Assembly: GCA_965215145.1 (NCBI GenBank)
Contig: OZ244038.1
Location: forward strand, 372,001 to 436,000
Reading direction: 5' to 3'
DNA: 64,000 nt
Origin: G965215145 sp965215145
Lineage (GTDB): Bacteria; Bacteroidota; Rhodothermia; Rhodothermales; JANQRZ01
The translations under genes and the position numbers were made by a program. Below, in pieces: positions 41,795 through 50,496 of this stretch (within the stretch, counting starts at the first letter, position 1; each line of letters opens with the position of its first letter). Under the pieces are notes generated by a model. That model saw nothing but the letters and a program-made list of their open reading frames with translations, was not told the DNA's origin and did no database searches.

Positions 41795-41844
41795 GGATCT
41801 GGCGGTGGGAGGGGAGCCGGAAGGTAAAGCCCCCGCCGGATGCC

Positions 41845-42441
41845 CTACCCGCCCATCACCGCGATGCGGACGCGGCGGTTCTGCTGGCGGCCCTCGGGCG
41901 TCGCGTTCGAGGTGGCGGGGTGGTACTGCGAGAGCCCGACGACCTCGATCTCGGCGCCCTCGAAGCCGTGGGTCCGCTGGAGGTGCCGCGCGACGGCCGC
42001 CGCCCGCGCGGCCGAGAGCTCCCAGTTGCTCGGGTACTGCTGCTGGAGCCCCGGCCCGATGGGCTTGTCGTCGGTGTAGCCCTCGACGCGGACGGCGCGG
42101 CCGGCGAACTCGGCCCGGAGCCGCCCGGCGACCTCGGCCAGCCGGGCCGCGCCCTCCGGCAGGAGCTGCGCGCTCCCGCTCTCGAAGAAGATGTCCGTCG
42201 GGAGCACCGCCACCGTCTCGCCGCGCGCGCCGCCGCCCTGGACCTCGGCGTCCATCTGCTGGCGGAGGCGGAAGGTGAGCTCGTCGTTCTCGGCGCGGAG
42301 CCGCTCGACCTCGGCGTAGGCCCCGTCGAGGTCCTCGCGGAGCAGGGCGATCTCGGCGTCGCGCTCGGCCAGCGCCGCGCCGCCGGAGCAGCCGGCGAGG
42401 GTGAGTACGAGGATAGCGAGGGCGGGCGGGAAGCAGCGCAT
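41845..42441 (-). CDS. OmpA-family peptidoglycan-binding lipoprotein
   Basis: A 198-residue lipoprotein: lipobox 'LTLAGC', a short coiled coil (about 25-65), then an OmpA-like domain with 'ESGSAQLLPEGAARLAEVAG' and 'VRVEGYTDDKPIG' and the peptidoglycan-binding 'NWELSAARAAAVARHL'. Attaches the outer membrane to the wall. The 'TDDKPI' form is like MotB/OmpA hybrids, but there is no MotB membrane helix. Confidence 0.88.
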   Translation of the reverse strand: MRCFPPALAILVLTLAGCSGGAALAERDAEIALLREDLDGAYAEVERLRAENDELTFRLRQQMDAEVQGGGARGETVAVLPTDIFFESGSAQLLPEGAARLAEVAGRLRAEFAGRAVRVEGYTDDKPIGPGLQQQYPSNWELSAARAAAVARHLQRTHGFEGAEIEVVGLSQYHPATSNATPEGRQQNRRVRIAVMGG

Positions 42442-42458
42442 GGCGAACGGGGGGCTGG

Positions 42459-42719
42459 CTACGCCTTCAGGCCGTCTACGAGGTCGGCGTACTGCCGCGC
42501 GGCGTCGGCGCGGTCGGTGCCGGCGAGGTCGGCCCAGGCGTCATGCTTTGTGCGGCCGGCGAAGTCGGTGAAGCCAGGCCGCCTGCCGGCGACGTCGTCG
42601 GCGGTGGCCTGCTTGTAGAGGGCGTAGAGCCGGAGGAGGGTCGCGTTGTCGGGGCGCTCCGGGAGGCGCTGGGCCTCCTCGGCGGCGGCCTCGAAACGGG
42701 CCTGGAGGGCGTCGTCCAT
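42459..42719 (-). CDS. acyl-CoA-binding protein
   Basis: An 86-residue four-helix protein with the ACBP pattern: 'LRLYALYKQATADDV', 'GRRPGFTDFAGRTKHDAWAD' (with the conserved Lys and Trp contacting CoA) and 'ARQYADLVDGL'. It binds long-chain acyl-CoA esters in the cytoplasm. Family length is 85-90. The same family is ubiquitous in eukaryotes and patchy in bacteria. Confidence 0.9.
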   Translation of the reverse strand: MDDALQARFEAAAEEAQRLPERPDNATLLRLYALYKQATADDVAGRRPGFTDFAGRTKHDAWADLAGTDRADAARQYADLVDGLKA

Positions 42720-42784
42720 CGGGGGAGGGAGAGGGCGGAAGAGGAAGCTACGGCGAGCGGCGCTCATCCCCCGCCGTGCCCCGC

Positions 42785-43042
42785 TCAGGCTGCGTCGTCC
42801 TCGCCGTCGTCCGCCTCGTCGGCCTCCTTGACCCCGCGGAGGTTCATCACAATCAGGAAGCCCTGGAGGATGACGAGCGCCCACGCCGCGTCGTGCCAGC
42901 CCCACGCGATCCACAGCGCGTTCGAGAGCAGAAACAGCCCGAACCCGACCTCCCGCCGCCCCGGCTCCTGCGCCCCGACGAGGTAGGTGGCGGCGACGGT
43001 GACGGCCATCGCGGGCCACTGCAGCAGGTCGATCCAGTCCAT
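42785..43042 (-). CDS. small membrane protein
   Basis: An 85-residue protein with three hydrophobic segments ('WPAMAVTVAATYLVG', 'GFGLFLLSNALWIAWGW', 'WALVILQGFLIVMNLRG') and an acidic tail. It resembles short uncharacterised membrane proteins with the 'SNxLWxxWG...NxRG' pattern, distantly like PnuC/SWEET-type half units. Function unknown. Confidence 0.75.
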   Translation of the reverse strand: MDWIDLLQWPAMAVTVAATYLVGAQEPGRREVGFGLFLLSNALWIAWGWHDAAWALVILQGFLIVMNLRGVKEADEADDGEDDAA

Positions 43043-43101
43043 GGGGAGAAGGGCAGGAGAGAGGGGACGCCCTAGACGCCCGGCCCCGCCCGAAGCTCCC
43101 A

Positions 43102-43485
43102 CTACTCGTAGCTCATCACGCCCGGCACGACGCGGAGGATGCGCGCCGCGCGCTGAAGCACGCCGAGGCGCTCCACCTCCGGCGTGAGGATCACGGCCTC
43201 GATGCGGGCGTCGTCGGCAGCCTCCACGACCCGCACGGCGACCTCGCCCTCGGTCCCGTCCGGTCGGCAGCGGAAGCCGAACGTGCCGGCCGTCTCCGGC
43301 TCCCACCCCGCCTCGGCGAAGGCGGCGAAGGCGGCGGCGTAGGTGTCCTGCGAGTCCATCCCGGTATCGAGGAGGATGGCCCGCGCGTCCGGCGGCGGGG
43401 CGGGGATCCGCGTCGCCGTGCAGCCGGCCCATCCCAGCGCCAGCGCTGGGATCAAGGCGAGCAGAGCGAGTGGTAGCGTGCGCAT
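43102..43485 (-). CDS. hypothetical lipoprotein
   Basis: A 127-residue protein with signal peptide and lipobox 'LGWAGC' at about 17-22. The mature part is a small mixed alpha/beta domain with one further Cys ('FGFRCRPDG'). It follows the sugar-dehydrogenase-like gene by 12 bp on the same strand and is probably co-transcribed with it. No family recognised. Confidence 0.7.
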   Translation of the reverse strand: MRTLPLALLALIPALALGWAGCTATRIPAPPPDARAILLDTGMDSQDTYAAAFAAFAEAGWEPETAGTFGFRCRPDGTEGEVAVRVVEAADDARIEAVILTPEVERLGVLQRAARILRVVPGVMSYE

Positions 43486-43497
43486 GGCGTCCGGGCC

Positions 43498-44775
43498 TCA
43501 GCCCGTGTAGGTGATCCGCCAGACCCGGCCCTCCACCGAGTCCACGACGTAGAGCGCGCCGTCCGGCCCCTCGGCGAGCCCCATCGGGCGGAACCGTGCA
43601 TCGCCCGGGCTCGCCAGCGGCTCGGCGCCCGCGAACCCGTCGGCGAAGACCTCGAAGTCCCCGGTGGGCGCGCCGTCGGTCATCGGCACGAAGGCGACGT
43701 TGTAGCCGGCCTGCGGGAGCGGCGCCCGGTTCCACGAGCCGTGGAAGGCGACGAACGCCCCGCCTCGGTAGCGCGCCGGGAACTGGTCTCCGGTGTAAAA
43801 GAGAAGATCGTTCGGTGCCCAGTGGGCAGGGAACGCGACGGCCGGCATCTCGAAGTCGGTGCAGCGGCCGACCGCTTCGCCGTCGCCGCCGTACTCGGGG
43901 GCGAGCACCTTCCGGCCCAGCTCCGGGTCGAAGTAGCAGTACGGCCAGCCGGCGTCGGCGCCTTCTTCGAGCCGGAGCATCTCCTCGGCCGGGAGCCGCG
44001 CGTTCTCCTCGGCCGTGAACCGGTCGGGCCAGAGGGTGTCGAGCTGGTCGCGGCCGTGCTGTACGACCCACAGCGCTCCGCCTGGGTCGGTGGCGAGGGC
44101 GATGGCGTGACGGACGCCGGTGGCGTAGGGGGCCCCCGGTCGGTACCGCTGCCCGGTCTCGTCCGCGGCGAAGCGCCACACGCCGGCCGTCGTCTCCAGC
44201 AGCGGGCACGGGTCCTGCCCCGGTGAGCCCGGCGTCCGCCCCTCGCGCTGGCACGCGTTCGCCGGCGCGCCGACGGTGACGAAGAGGTCGTCCCCGGCGA
44301 AGTCGAACGGTTTGGCCGCGTGCTGGCGTTGCTGGGGGAAACCGGTCACGACGGGCTCGGGGTCGCCCGTCGGCGCGAGGGCGCCGGCGGGGAGAAGCCA
44401 GCGGTAGACGGCGTCGTTGGAGGAGGCGTAGAGGTAGCCGCCGCGCAGCGCGACCCCCGTCCCCCCGAAGTCGCCGAACCGGGCCTCGACGTCGGCGCGG
44501 CCGTCGCCCGTGGTGTCGCGGAGGGCGACGACCCCGCCCTCGCGGAGCTTGACGAACACGTCCCCGTTCTCCCGCACCGCGAGGTGCCGCGCCGCCCCGA
44601 CCTCCCCGACGACGACGGCGCAGAACCCGTCGGGCAGCGTGAGGCCGCCGTCGTCCGCGTCGCAGTCGGCGGGCTCGGCGACCGCGGCCGTGCGGACCTC
44701 GCCGGAAGGCGGATCGGCAGCGGGGCGGTCACAACCGACGAGGGCGAGGGTGACAAGGAGGGGGAGCGCGCGCAT
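43498..44775 (-). CDS. PQQ-dependent sugar dehydrogenase-like lipoprotein
   Basis: A 425-residue lipoprotein (lipobox 'LALVGC', 10-15) with the six-bladed propeller of the soluble glucose/sorbosone dehydrogenase family: 'LPDGFCAVVVGEVGAARHLA', 'GTGVALRGGYLYASSNDAVY', 'ATGVRHAIALATDPGGALWV' (with the Arg-His near PQQ), 'GADAGWPYCYFDP', and 'GSWNRAPLPQAGYNV' with 'FRPMGLAEGPDGALYVVDS'. Expected to oxidise an aldose or alcohol in the periplasm with PQQ. Several Cys pairs suggest disulfides. Start at ATG 44775 with the lipobox. Confidence 0.88.
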   Translation of the reverse strand: MRALPLLVTLALVGCDRPAADPPSGEVRTAAVAEPADCDADDGGLTLPDGFCAVVVGEVGAARHLAVRENGDVFVKLREGGVVALRDTTGDGRADVEARFGDFGGTGVALRGGYLYASSNDAVYRWLLPAGALAPTGDPEPVVTGFPQQRQHAAKPFDFAGDDLFVTVGAPANACQREGRTPGSPGQDPCPLLETTAGVWRFAADETGQRYRPGAPYATGVRHAIALATDPGGALWVVQHGRDQLDTLWPDRFTAEENARLPAEEMLRLEEGADAGWPYCYFDPELGRKVLAPEYGGDGEAVGRCTDFEMPAVAFPAHWAPNDLLFYTGDQFPARYRGGAFVAFHGSWNRAPLPQAGYNVAFVPMTDGAPTGDFEVFADGFAGAEPLASPGDARFRPMGLAEGPDGALYVVDSVEGRVWRITYTG

Positions 44776-44831
44776 GACGTGCGGAGTGCAGGGGTGGGGC
44801 CGCATAAGCTACGCGGCTGCGACCGGCACCC

Positions 44832-44855
44832 GTAGGGGCGAGGCGCGCCTCGCCC
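44832..44855. repeat. REP-like palindrome
   Basis: GTAGGGGCG then arm AGGCGCGCCT then CGCCC. The inner 20 bp (44836-44855) are a perfect palindrome; the right CTAC end is lost. It lies in the 152-bp divergent gap. Confidence 0.65.
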
Positions 44856-44927
44856 TGTTCAAGGCTCTCCGAGACGCCAGGGCTTGGTCTCCCATACCTT
44901 CCCTCCTCCCCATCCGCCCTTACCCCG

Positions 44928-45830
44928 ATGATGCTCCGTACGCTCGCGGCCTTCCTCATCCTCGCTTCGCCTGCCCTCGCGCAGCGGGACTTCAGCGACG
45001 TCGAGATCGAGACGGTCCCCGTCGCCGACGGCGTGTTCATGCTCGCCGGCGCGGGCGGCAACATCGGGCTCTCTGTGGGGGCCGATGGGGCGTTCCTCGT
45101 GGACGACCAGTACGCCCCCCTCGCCGAGCGCATCCGAGCCGCCGTCGCGGCGCAGACCGAGGAGCCCGTCCGGTTCGTCGTCAACACCCACTGGCACGGG
45201 GACCACACCGGCGGCAACGAGGCTCTCGGCGAGACCGGCGCCGTGATCGTGGCGCACGAGGCCGTCCGCGAGCGGATGAGCGCGCGGCAGTTCATCGAGG
45301 CGTTCGGGTCCGAGGTCCCGCCTGCGCCCGCGGCGGCGCTCCCCGTCGTCACCTTCACCGACGCCGTCACCTTCCACTGGAACGGCGACGAGGTCGGTGT
45401 CTTCCACGTCGCCCCCGCCCACACCGACGGCGACGCGGTGGTCCACTTCGTCGGCGCCGACGCGATCCACGCGGGCGACGTCTACTTCAACGGGATGTAC
45501 CCGTTCATCGACACCTCCAGCGGCGGCACCCTCCGCGGGATGGTCGAGGCCGTGGACCGCGTCCTGGCGCTCGCCGGCGACGAGACCCACATCATCCCCG
45601 GCCACGGACCCCTCTCGGACCGCGCCGAACTTCAGCAATACCGCGACCTCCTCGCTACGATGCACGAGCGCGTCGCCGCGATGGTGGAGGAGGGGAGGAC
45701 GCGCGAGGAAGTCGTCGCCGCGAAGCCGACGGCGGACTTCGACGCGGCATGGGGCGACGGGTTCATGCAGCCGGATCAGTGGGTCGGCATCCTCTACGAC
45801 GCCGTCGCGGGTGAGCCCGCCGCCCGCTGA
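44928..45830 (+). CDS. exported metallo-beta-lactamase-fold hydrolase
   Basis: A 300-residue protein with signal peptide 1-18 ('PALAQ'). Zinc motif 'NTHWHGDHTGGN' (HxHxDH), then 'HVAPAHTDGDAVVHF' and 'IIPGHGPLSD' supply the remaining metal ligands. It resembles the CphA/quinoprotein-relay or SoxH-like MBL hydrolases found beside oxidoreductases; the substrate is unknown. It is divergent from the PQQ-type dehydrogenase gene. Confidence 0.88.
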   Translation: MMLRTLAAFLILASPALAQRDFSDVEIETVPVADGVFMLAGAGGNIGLSVGADGAFLVDDQYAPLAERIRAAVAAQTEEPVRFVVNTHWHGDHTGGNEALGETGAVIVAHEAVRERMSARQFIEAFGSEVPPAPAAALPVVTFTDAVTFHWNGDEVGVFHVAPAHTDGDAVVHFVGADAIHAGDVYFNGMYPFIDTSSGGTLRGMVEAVDRVLALAGDETHIIPGHGPLSDRAELQQYRDLLATMHERVAAMVEEGRTREEVVAAKPTADFDAAWGDGFMQPDQWVGILYDAVAGEPAAR

Positions 45831-45839
45831 ATCAGATGG

Positions 45840-46028
45840 TTAGCTGCCCTTCGAGCGCCGCGCATCGGGCTCCTTGGCGACCCCCTTGAAGGGCTCGCCG
45901 TCCTGCTTCTGGTCCATGAACTCGCCCGTCTCGGTGTCGCGCTTGGTCCAGTCGTCGTTCTCGTTCTGGACCTGCGAGCGGTTCTTGACGGAGCCCTCTC
46001 GGTGGCCCTTGCCGGTGTTGGTAGCCAT
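45840..46028 (-). CDS. small hydrophilic protein ('TKRDTETGEFMDQK' family)
   Basis: A 62-residue, highly hydrophilic protein, probably disordered, with 'WTKRDTETGEFMDQKQDGEP' followed by 'FKGV'. The same pattern occurs in short uncharacterised proteins of many bacteria. Only 9 bp separate its stop from the convergent MBL gene. Role unknown. Confidence 0.75.
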   Translation of the reverse strand: MATNTGKGHREGSVKNRSQVQNENDDWTKRDTETGEFMDQKQDGEPFKGVAKEPDARRSKGS

Positions 46029-46351
46029 GGGGTAGGGGGTTAGATGGGGGTGAAGAAGCCCAACAGGCCGTCGGCGCGATTCGTTCCAGGATGGGGAAGG
46101 AGCGAATAGCGCGTGAACCCGTCTCGATGTGGGACCGAGCGGCAAGACGTGCGTATCATAGCCTATCGAGCAGTTTGCGCTCTCCGGAGCGGCAGCACCA
46201 GTGTTGCAGGGACCTGGGCTACATGCACGGGTCCCTCTTTACTTTTGCTCACGCCCACCGCGAGGGGCGCAGGACTCGTGGACTTGGGCGCTACGGCCGC
46301 GGATTCCCCACGACGGGCGACCCATACACCAACACACGTAGGGTAGTTAGT
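46029..46351 (+). promoter_or_regulatory. divergent region and probable long csp leader
   Basis: 323 bp with no protein gene. TATCAT at 46154-46159 may be a -10 for csp, giving a leader of about 190 nt. Within it, GGGACC (46209-46214) pairs with GGTCCC (46230-46235), followed by TCTTTACTTTT, an attenuator- or thermosensor-like layout. Long structured leaders are typical of cold-shock mRNAs. Confidence 0.45.
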
Positions 46352-46561
46352 ATGCGCACCACCGGCACCGTCAAGTGGTTCAACGAGGCCAAGGGCTTCG
46401 GTTTCATCACGCCCGAGGATGGCTCGAAGGACTGCTTCGTCCACCACTCCGCCATCAACGGCCAGGGCTTCAAGACCCTCGACGAGGGCGAGAAGGTCGA
46501 GTTCGACATCACGCAGGGCCAGAAGGGCCCCGCTGCTGAGAACGTAACTCGCCTCAGCTAA
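46352..46561 (+). CDS. cold-shock protein (CspA family)
   Basis: A 69-residue OB-fold RNA chaperone. RNP1 'KGFGFITP' and RNP2-like 'DCFVHHSAI' are present, starting 'GTVKWFNEAKGFGF'. Binds single-stranded RNA/DNA and melts RNA structure. Start at ATG 46352 gives the family length. Confidence 0.95.
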   Translation: MRTTGTVKWFNEAKGFGFITPEDGSKDCFVHHSAINGQGFKTLDEGEKVEFDITQGQKGPAAENVTRLS

Positions 46562-46600
46562 AGCACCACTCGGGCCCTCCCCGGAGGATCTCCGATCTCT

Positions 46601-46640
46601 GAGGGGCCGCTCTGCACGCTGGGGCGGCCCCTCGCGTTTT
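46601..46640 (+). terminator. intrinsic terminator of csp
   Basis: GAGGGGCCGC (46601-46610) pairs with 46624-46633, followed by GCGTTTT. A closely similar hairpin lies at 47470. Confidence 0.88.
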
Positions 46641-46722
46641 ATAGACTTGGGATCAAAGTTCGTTGCAACAAATAATTGAGCCGGCGTATCCTTCCAGCCT
46701 CCGCCACCAACCGCCTAAGCCC

Positions 46723-47433
46723 ATGTACCGCTCCCCCTCCCGTTTCGCCCCGCTCGGCGTCGTCGTCCTCGGCCTGATGCTCACCGCCTGCGAGGTCGAG
46801 CCCGCCGATGACGCCGCCGTTGACGACGTGCCGGCCACCGCCACGGCCGTCTCTGACGAGCCCGGCCCGGACCTCGCCCCCGGCACCTACCAGATCGACC
46901 CGAGCCACTCCGAGGTCGGCTTCCGCATCCGCCACCTCGGCATCTCGCACGTCGAGGGCACCTTCAACGAGGTCACCGGCACGGTCACCGCGCCCTCCGA
47001 CGACCTCGCCGACATGGAGGCCACGGCGGTCATTCGGACCGCGAGCATCGACACTCAGAACGAGGACCGCGACAACCACCTCCGCTCCGGCGACTTCTTC
47101 GAGGCCGAGACCTACCCCGAGATCACCTTCCGCTCGACGAGCGTCGAGCCCCTCGGCGGCGGCCGGTTCCGGATGAACGGTGACCTCACCATGCGCGGCG
47201 TCACCAACCCCATCGTTCTCGAAGGGGAGTACGCCGGCTCCGCACCCGACGGCTTCGGCAACAACAAGGTCGGCTTCATGGCCGAGGGCACCATCGACCG
47301 CAAGGACTGGGGCCTGACCTGGAACAAGGCCATCGAGACCGGCGGCGTGGTCGTCGGCGACGAGGTGACGATGCGGCTCGACGTGCAGGCCGGCGCCCCG
47401 ATCGAGGTGGCCGAGGCCGGCACGGAGAGCTAG
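46723..47433 (+). CDS. YceI-family lipoprotein
   Basis: A 236-residue protein: lipobox 'LMLTAC' (about 16-21), an acidic linker, and a YceI lipocalin-like domain with 'YQIDPSHSEVGFRIRHLGIS', 'ASIDTQNEDRDNHLRSGDFF' and 'LTMRGVTNPIVLEGEY'. The fold binds polyisoprenoids or similar lipids in the periplasm. ATG 46723 places the signal peptide at the N-terminus. TTGCAA at 46663-46668 with TATCCT at 46687-46692 may be its promoter. Confidence 0.9.
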   Translation: MYRSPSRFAPLGVVVLGLMLTACEVEPADDAAVDDVPATATAVSDEPGPDLAPGTYQIDPSHSEVGFRIRHLGISHVEGTFNEVTGTVTAPSDDLADMEATAVIRTASIDTQNEDRDNHLRSGDFFEAETYPEITFRSTSVEPLGGGRFRMNGDLTMRGVTNPIVLEGEYAGSAPDGFGNNKVGFMAEGTIDRKDWGLTWNKAIETGGVVVGDEVTMRLDVQAGAPIEVAEAGTES

Positions 47434-47469
47434 CCGTTCCTCACCGCCAACCCGTTAGCGGGAAGACCG

Positions 47470-47500
47470 GGGGCCGCTCCGAGCGTTGGGGCGGCCCCTT
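47470..47500. terminator. bidirectional terminator between yceI and infA
   Basis: GGGGCCGC (47470-47477) pairs with GCGGCCCC (47491-47498). Stem, loop and flanks are about 85% identical to the csp terminator. Confidence 0.65.
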
Positions 47501-47514
47501 CCCGCACCTCGCCC

Positions 47515-47733
47515 TCACTTGTACCGGTAGACGATCCGGCCCTTCGTGAGGTCGTAGGGCGACATCTCGACGTCGACGCGGTCGCCGGGGAGGATGCGGA
47601 TGAAGTACTTCCGCATCTTGCCCGAGAGGAGCCCGAGGATCTTGTGCCCGTTGTCGAGCTCGACGCGGAACTGGGCGTTGGGGAGGGCCTCGGTGACGAC
47701 GCCTTCCTGCTTGATGGGGCGCTGCTTAGCCAT
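47515..47733 (-). CDS. infA: translation initiation factor IF-1
   Basis: A 72-residue S1-like OB-fold protein occupying the ribosomal A site during initiation: 'MAKQRPIKQEGVVTEALPNA', 'FRVELDNGHKILGLLSGKMR', 'KYFIRILPGDRVDVEMSPYD', 'LTKGRIVYRYK'. Full length and standard. It stands alone here rather than in the ribosomal-protein cluster. It may be a second copy, because many relatives keep infA beside secY and rpmJ. Confidence 0.95.
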   Translation of the reverse strand: MAKQRPIKQEGVVTEALPNAQFRVELDNGHKILGLLSGKMRKYFIRILPGDRVDVEMSPYDLTKGRIVYRYK

Positions 47734-47857
47734 AAGGATGCGCGTTCGGCGCGTTGGTGGCAGCGCCGGCCGGTGCAGGATGCACGGTGTGGAGGCCGGC
47801 GCGTGTGCTCTATCATACGAAAAACGGTCCGGAAGGGTCCAGTGGCCTCGCGTTGGC

Positions 47858-49627
47858 TCAATCTTCCCGACGCCCGTTGACGCGCCCGGCGCGCCTGTCT
47901 CGCACGGAGTCCCCCTCGCCGTGCTCGCTGAGGACGACGCGCTGGCGGGGGAGGTGCTCGCCGCCGTCGAGGTCGCGGACGAAGGCGACGAGCTCCTCGC
48001 GGAGCCGGCAGTGGAGGTCCCACGCCGTGCCGGGGTCCTTCGCGCTGGCGAGGGCGCGGACCTCGACGGTCTCCTCGTCCACGCCCGTCACCTGCACCGT
48101 CGGCTCCCGCTCCTCGTCCCAGTCGTCCGAGGCCCGCAGCAGCTCGGCGAACTTCTCCCGGACGCGCTCGACGGGGACGGAGTAGTCGAGGCGGAGGTAG
48201 ATCGGCTTGACGAGGTGGGCGTCGCGGAGGGTCCAGTTCTCGAAGGGGTGGGTGATGAAGTAGCGCAGTGGGACGACGACGCGGCGCTCGTCCCACGTGC
48301 GGATCAGGACGTAGGTGTACGTGATGTCCTCGACGTAGCCCCACTCCCCCTCGAACAGCACGCTGTCCCCGATCCGGACGGGCTTCGAGAGCGCGATCTG
48401 GAGGCTGGCGACGATGTTGCCGAGCACGGGCTGCGCCGCGATCCCGAGGATCACCGTCGCCACGCCGGCCGAGGCCATCAGCGAGAAGCCGAGCACCTCG
48501 AGCGACTGGAACTGGCTCACGATCAGGCCCAGCCCGAACAGGACCACGACGAACAGCAGCACCCGCCGGCCGACCGAGAGGTACGTCAGCCACCGCTGCT
48601 GCTCGGTCCCCTCGTTCCCCGAGAGGTCGGCGAGGTCGTCCACGTCCTGCCCGACGACGATCTGCTCGGTGATGCACGAGATCGCCCGCATCACGAGCCA
48701 CACGAACGCCGCGATCACGGCGACCAGCAGGAACGTGGTGACGAGGACGGGCAGCGCGAGCACGACCGACGCGAGGAGGTACAGCAGCAAGAGCGCTACC
48801 GCCGCGGCGACGGGCGTGGCGACCTCATCGCCCAACCCCCAGACCCAGTGCGAGTCGGAGTCCTTCGTCCAGCGCCGGGTGAGGCGGCGGACGGCCCACG
48901 CGAACAGCACCGCCACGGCGAGCCCGAGCAGCAGCGCAAGCCACGCCCACAGCGCCGTCTGTCCGAGCACCTGCGTCCGCGCCCAATCCGGCATGAACCG
49001 GTCCACCGGCCCCGGCCCGTAGCGCTGGTACAGGTCCGGCACGTTCTCGACGGTCTGCGGCGAGAACACCCAGAGCGGCGCGGCGTCCCCCGCCTTCACC
49101 CGCTGGAGGCGGATCGCGGCGTCCTTCCCGCCGAGGTCGAGCGTGCCGACGCGGAGGCTCCGGCGCGGCTGCCCGAGGAGGGCTTCCGAGCCCGGCCCCG
49201 TGGCGCTCGTCGTCGCGCCGTCGGGCCGGTCCGGCAGCCCCTCCCAGTCGAACCCGAGTTGGCGGTCGAGGACGTAGTAGAGCTGCTGCGCCAGCGCCGG
49301 GGCGCGCTCGGCCTGCTGGGCTTCGGGGAGGAGGTTGAGGTTCAGCGCCTGCGCCGCCGCGAGGAAGTCGTCGTCGCGGGCGGCACGGACGAAGTGCTCC
49401 AGCGCGGCCTGCGGCGTCTGGAGGTTCGCCGGCTCGCCCGGCTCGACCCCGGCGTTGAGCACGTCGAGGAGGAGGTACGCCTCGCTGTACTCGGTGAGCG
49501 CGTCCGACGCCGTGGCCTCGGAGTCGGCGACTTCGGAGCGGGGCGGGGGCGAGGAGGTGCTGTCGGCGGTGCCCTGAGCCGAGGCCGCCGGGAGGGCGAG
49601 GAGGAGGAGACCAGCGAAAAGGGGCAT
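47858..49627 (-). CDS. large MscS-family mechanosensitive channel
   Basis: A 589-residue protein with signal peptide 1-17, an extracytoplasmic domain (about 18-215), four to five membrane segments and the MscS core: pore helix 'MASAGVATVILGIAAQPVLG' then 'NIVASLQIALSKPVRIGDSV', and the beta domain 'GEWGYVEDITYTYVLIRTWD' with 'VVVPLRYFITHPFENWT'. Divergent from greB-like; second MscS homologue of the window after 21555. Confidence 0.9.
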   Translation of the reverse strand: MPLFAGLLLLALPAASAQGTADSTSSPPPRSEVADSEATASDALTEYSEAYLLLDVLNAGVEPGEPANLQTPQAALEHFVRAARDDDFLAAAQALNLNLLPEAQQAERAPALAQQLYYVLDRQLGFDWEGLPDRPDGATTSATGPGSEALLGQPRRSLRVGTLDLGGKDAAIRLQRVKAGDAAPLWVFSPQTVENVPDLYQRYGPGPVDRFMPDWARTQVLGQTALWAWLALLLGLAVAVLFAWAVRRLTRRWTKDSDSHWVWGLGDEVATPVAAAVALLLLYLLASVVLALPVLVTTFLLVAVIAAFVWLVMRAISCITEQIVVGQDVDDLADLSGNEGTEQQRWLTYLSVGRRVLLFVVVLFGLGLIVSQFQSLEVLGFSLMASAGVATVILGIAAQPVLGNIVASLQIALSKPVRIGDSVLFEGEWGYVEDITYTYVLIRTWDERRVVVPLRYFITHPFENWTLRDAHLVKPIYLRLDYSVPVERVREKFAELLRASDDWDEEREPTVQVTGVDEETVEVRALASAKDPGTAWDLHCRLREELVAFVRDLDGGEHLPRQRVVLSEHGEGDSVRDRRAGRVNGRRED

Positions 49628-49760
49628 AGCAGGGCCGGGGAGCGAGAATCACGAGCCTGCAGTATCGGACGGGCGGGTTAGCCGGACCTCCGAGTCTTCG
49701 GTGAAGCCGCGTTGCAACCCGCCCGGTGAACCCCGGCGCCTTGCCGGCTGTACGGGGGCC

Positions 49761-50267
49761 ATGAGCCGAGCCTTTACAAAAGAAGAGTCCTCCGGCGGAC
49801 CGGTCCTGATCCCGCCCCGCGCCCCTCTCCCGGCCGGCGCCACCAACTACGTCACCCCGCGCGGCCTCGCCCTCCTCCACGCCGAGCGCGACGACCTCGA
49901 AGCCGAGCGGGCCGCCTTGGACGCCCTCGCTGACGAGGACGAGCGCAAGCGCGCCCTCGCCGTCAACACCGGCCGCCTCGCGGACCTGAACACGCGGATC
50001 GCCAGCGCCCGCGTCGTCCGCCACGACCCGCCGCCCGACGAGGTCCGCTTCGGCGCCACCGTTACACTCGCTGCCGAGGGCGGGGACGAGCGCCGGTTCA
50101 CCATCGTCGGCGTGGACGAGGCGGCGGCGGCCCCGGACCGGATCGCCTTCCTCGCCCCCGTCGCCCGCGCCGTTACCGGCCGCCGCGTCGGCGACGCCGT
50201 CACGCTCCACACCCCCCGCGGCGACGAGGCCCTGACCGTCACGGCGATCCGCTACGAGCAGGATTGA
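49761..50267 (+). CDS. GreA/GreB-family transcript cleavage factor-like protein
   Basis: A 168-residue protein starting 'MSRAFTKEESSG', with 'PPRAPLPAGATNYVTPRGLA' as in GreB, a coiled-coil arm (about 38-85) and a C-terminal FKBP-like domain with 'VTLAAEGGDERRFTIVGVDE' and 'VGDAVTLHTPRGDEALTVTA'. GreB rescues backtracked RNA polymerase. The acidic residues expected at the coiled-coil tip are in 'ALADEDERKRA', so cleavage activity is plausible. Confidence 0.85.
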   Translation: MSRAFTKEESSGGPVLIPPRAPLPAGATNYVTPRGLALLHAERDDLEAERAALDALADEDERKRALAVNTGRLADLNTRIASARVVRHDPPPDEVRFGATVTLAAEGGDERRFTIVGVDEAAAAPDRIAFLAPVARAVTGRRVGDAVTLHTPRGDEALTVTAIRYEQD

Positions 50268-50280
50268 AGAGCGCCCGGTG

Positions 50281-50496
50281 CTACGCTTGCCCGAGCTTCA
50301 CAGCCAGTGGGTGCTCGGACGGGAGGCTCGCCTTGAGGATGGAGAAGCCGATGACGCGGCCCTCGCCGTCCACGCGCTCCATGACGGCGTCGTTCTCCGT
50401 CTCCCGGAAGTAGCCGGGCTTCTGCTCGAAGGTCACTTCGAGGTAGTCCCCCTCGCGGTCGTAGTAGACCGTCACTTCACGTCCGGTCTGCTCCAT
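50281..50496 (-). CDS. DUF2283-like small protein (antitoxin-like partner)
   Basis: A 71-residue protein with 'VTVYYDREGDYLEVTFEQKP' and 'DAVMERVDGEGRVIGFSILK', the DUF2283 pattern. Its start overlaps the end of the upstream gene by 25 bp, so the two are translated as a unit. In many bacteria DUF2283 proteins are found beside small toxin-like nucleases and are suspected antitoxins. Confidence 0.8.
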   Translation of the reverse strand: MEQTGREVTVYYDREGDYLEVTFEQKPGYFRETENDAVMERVDGEGRVIGFSILKASLPSEHPLAVKLGQA

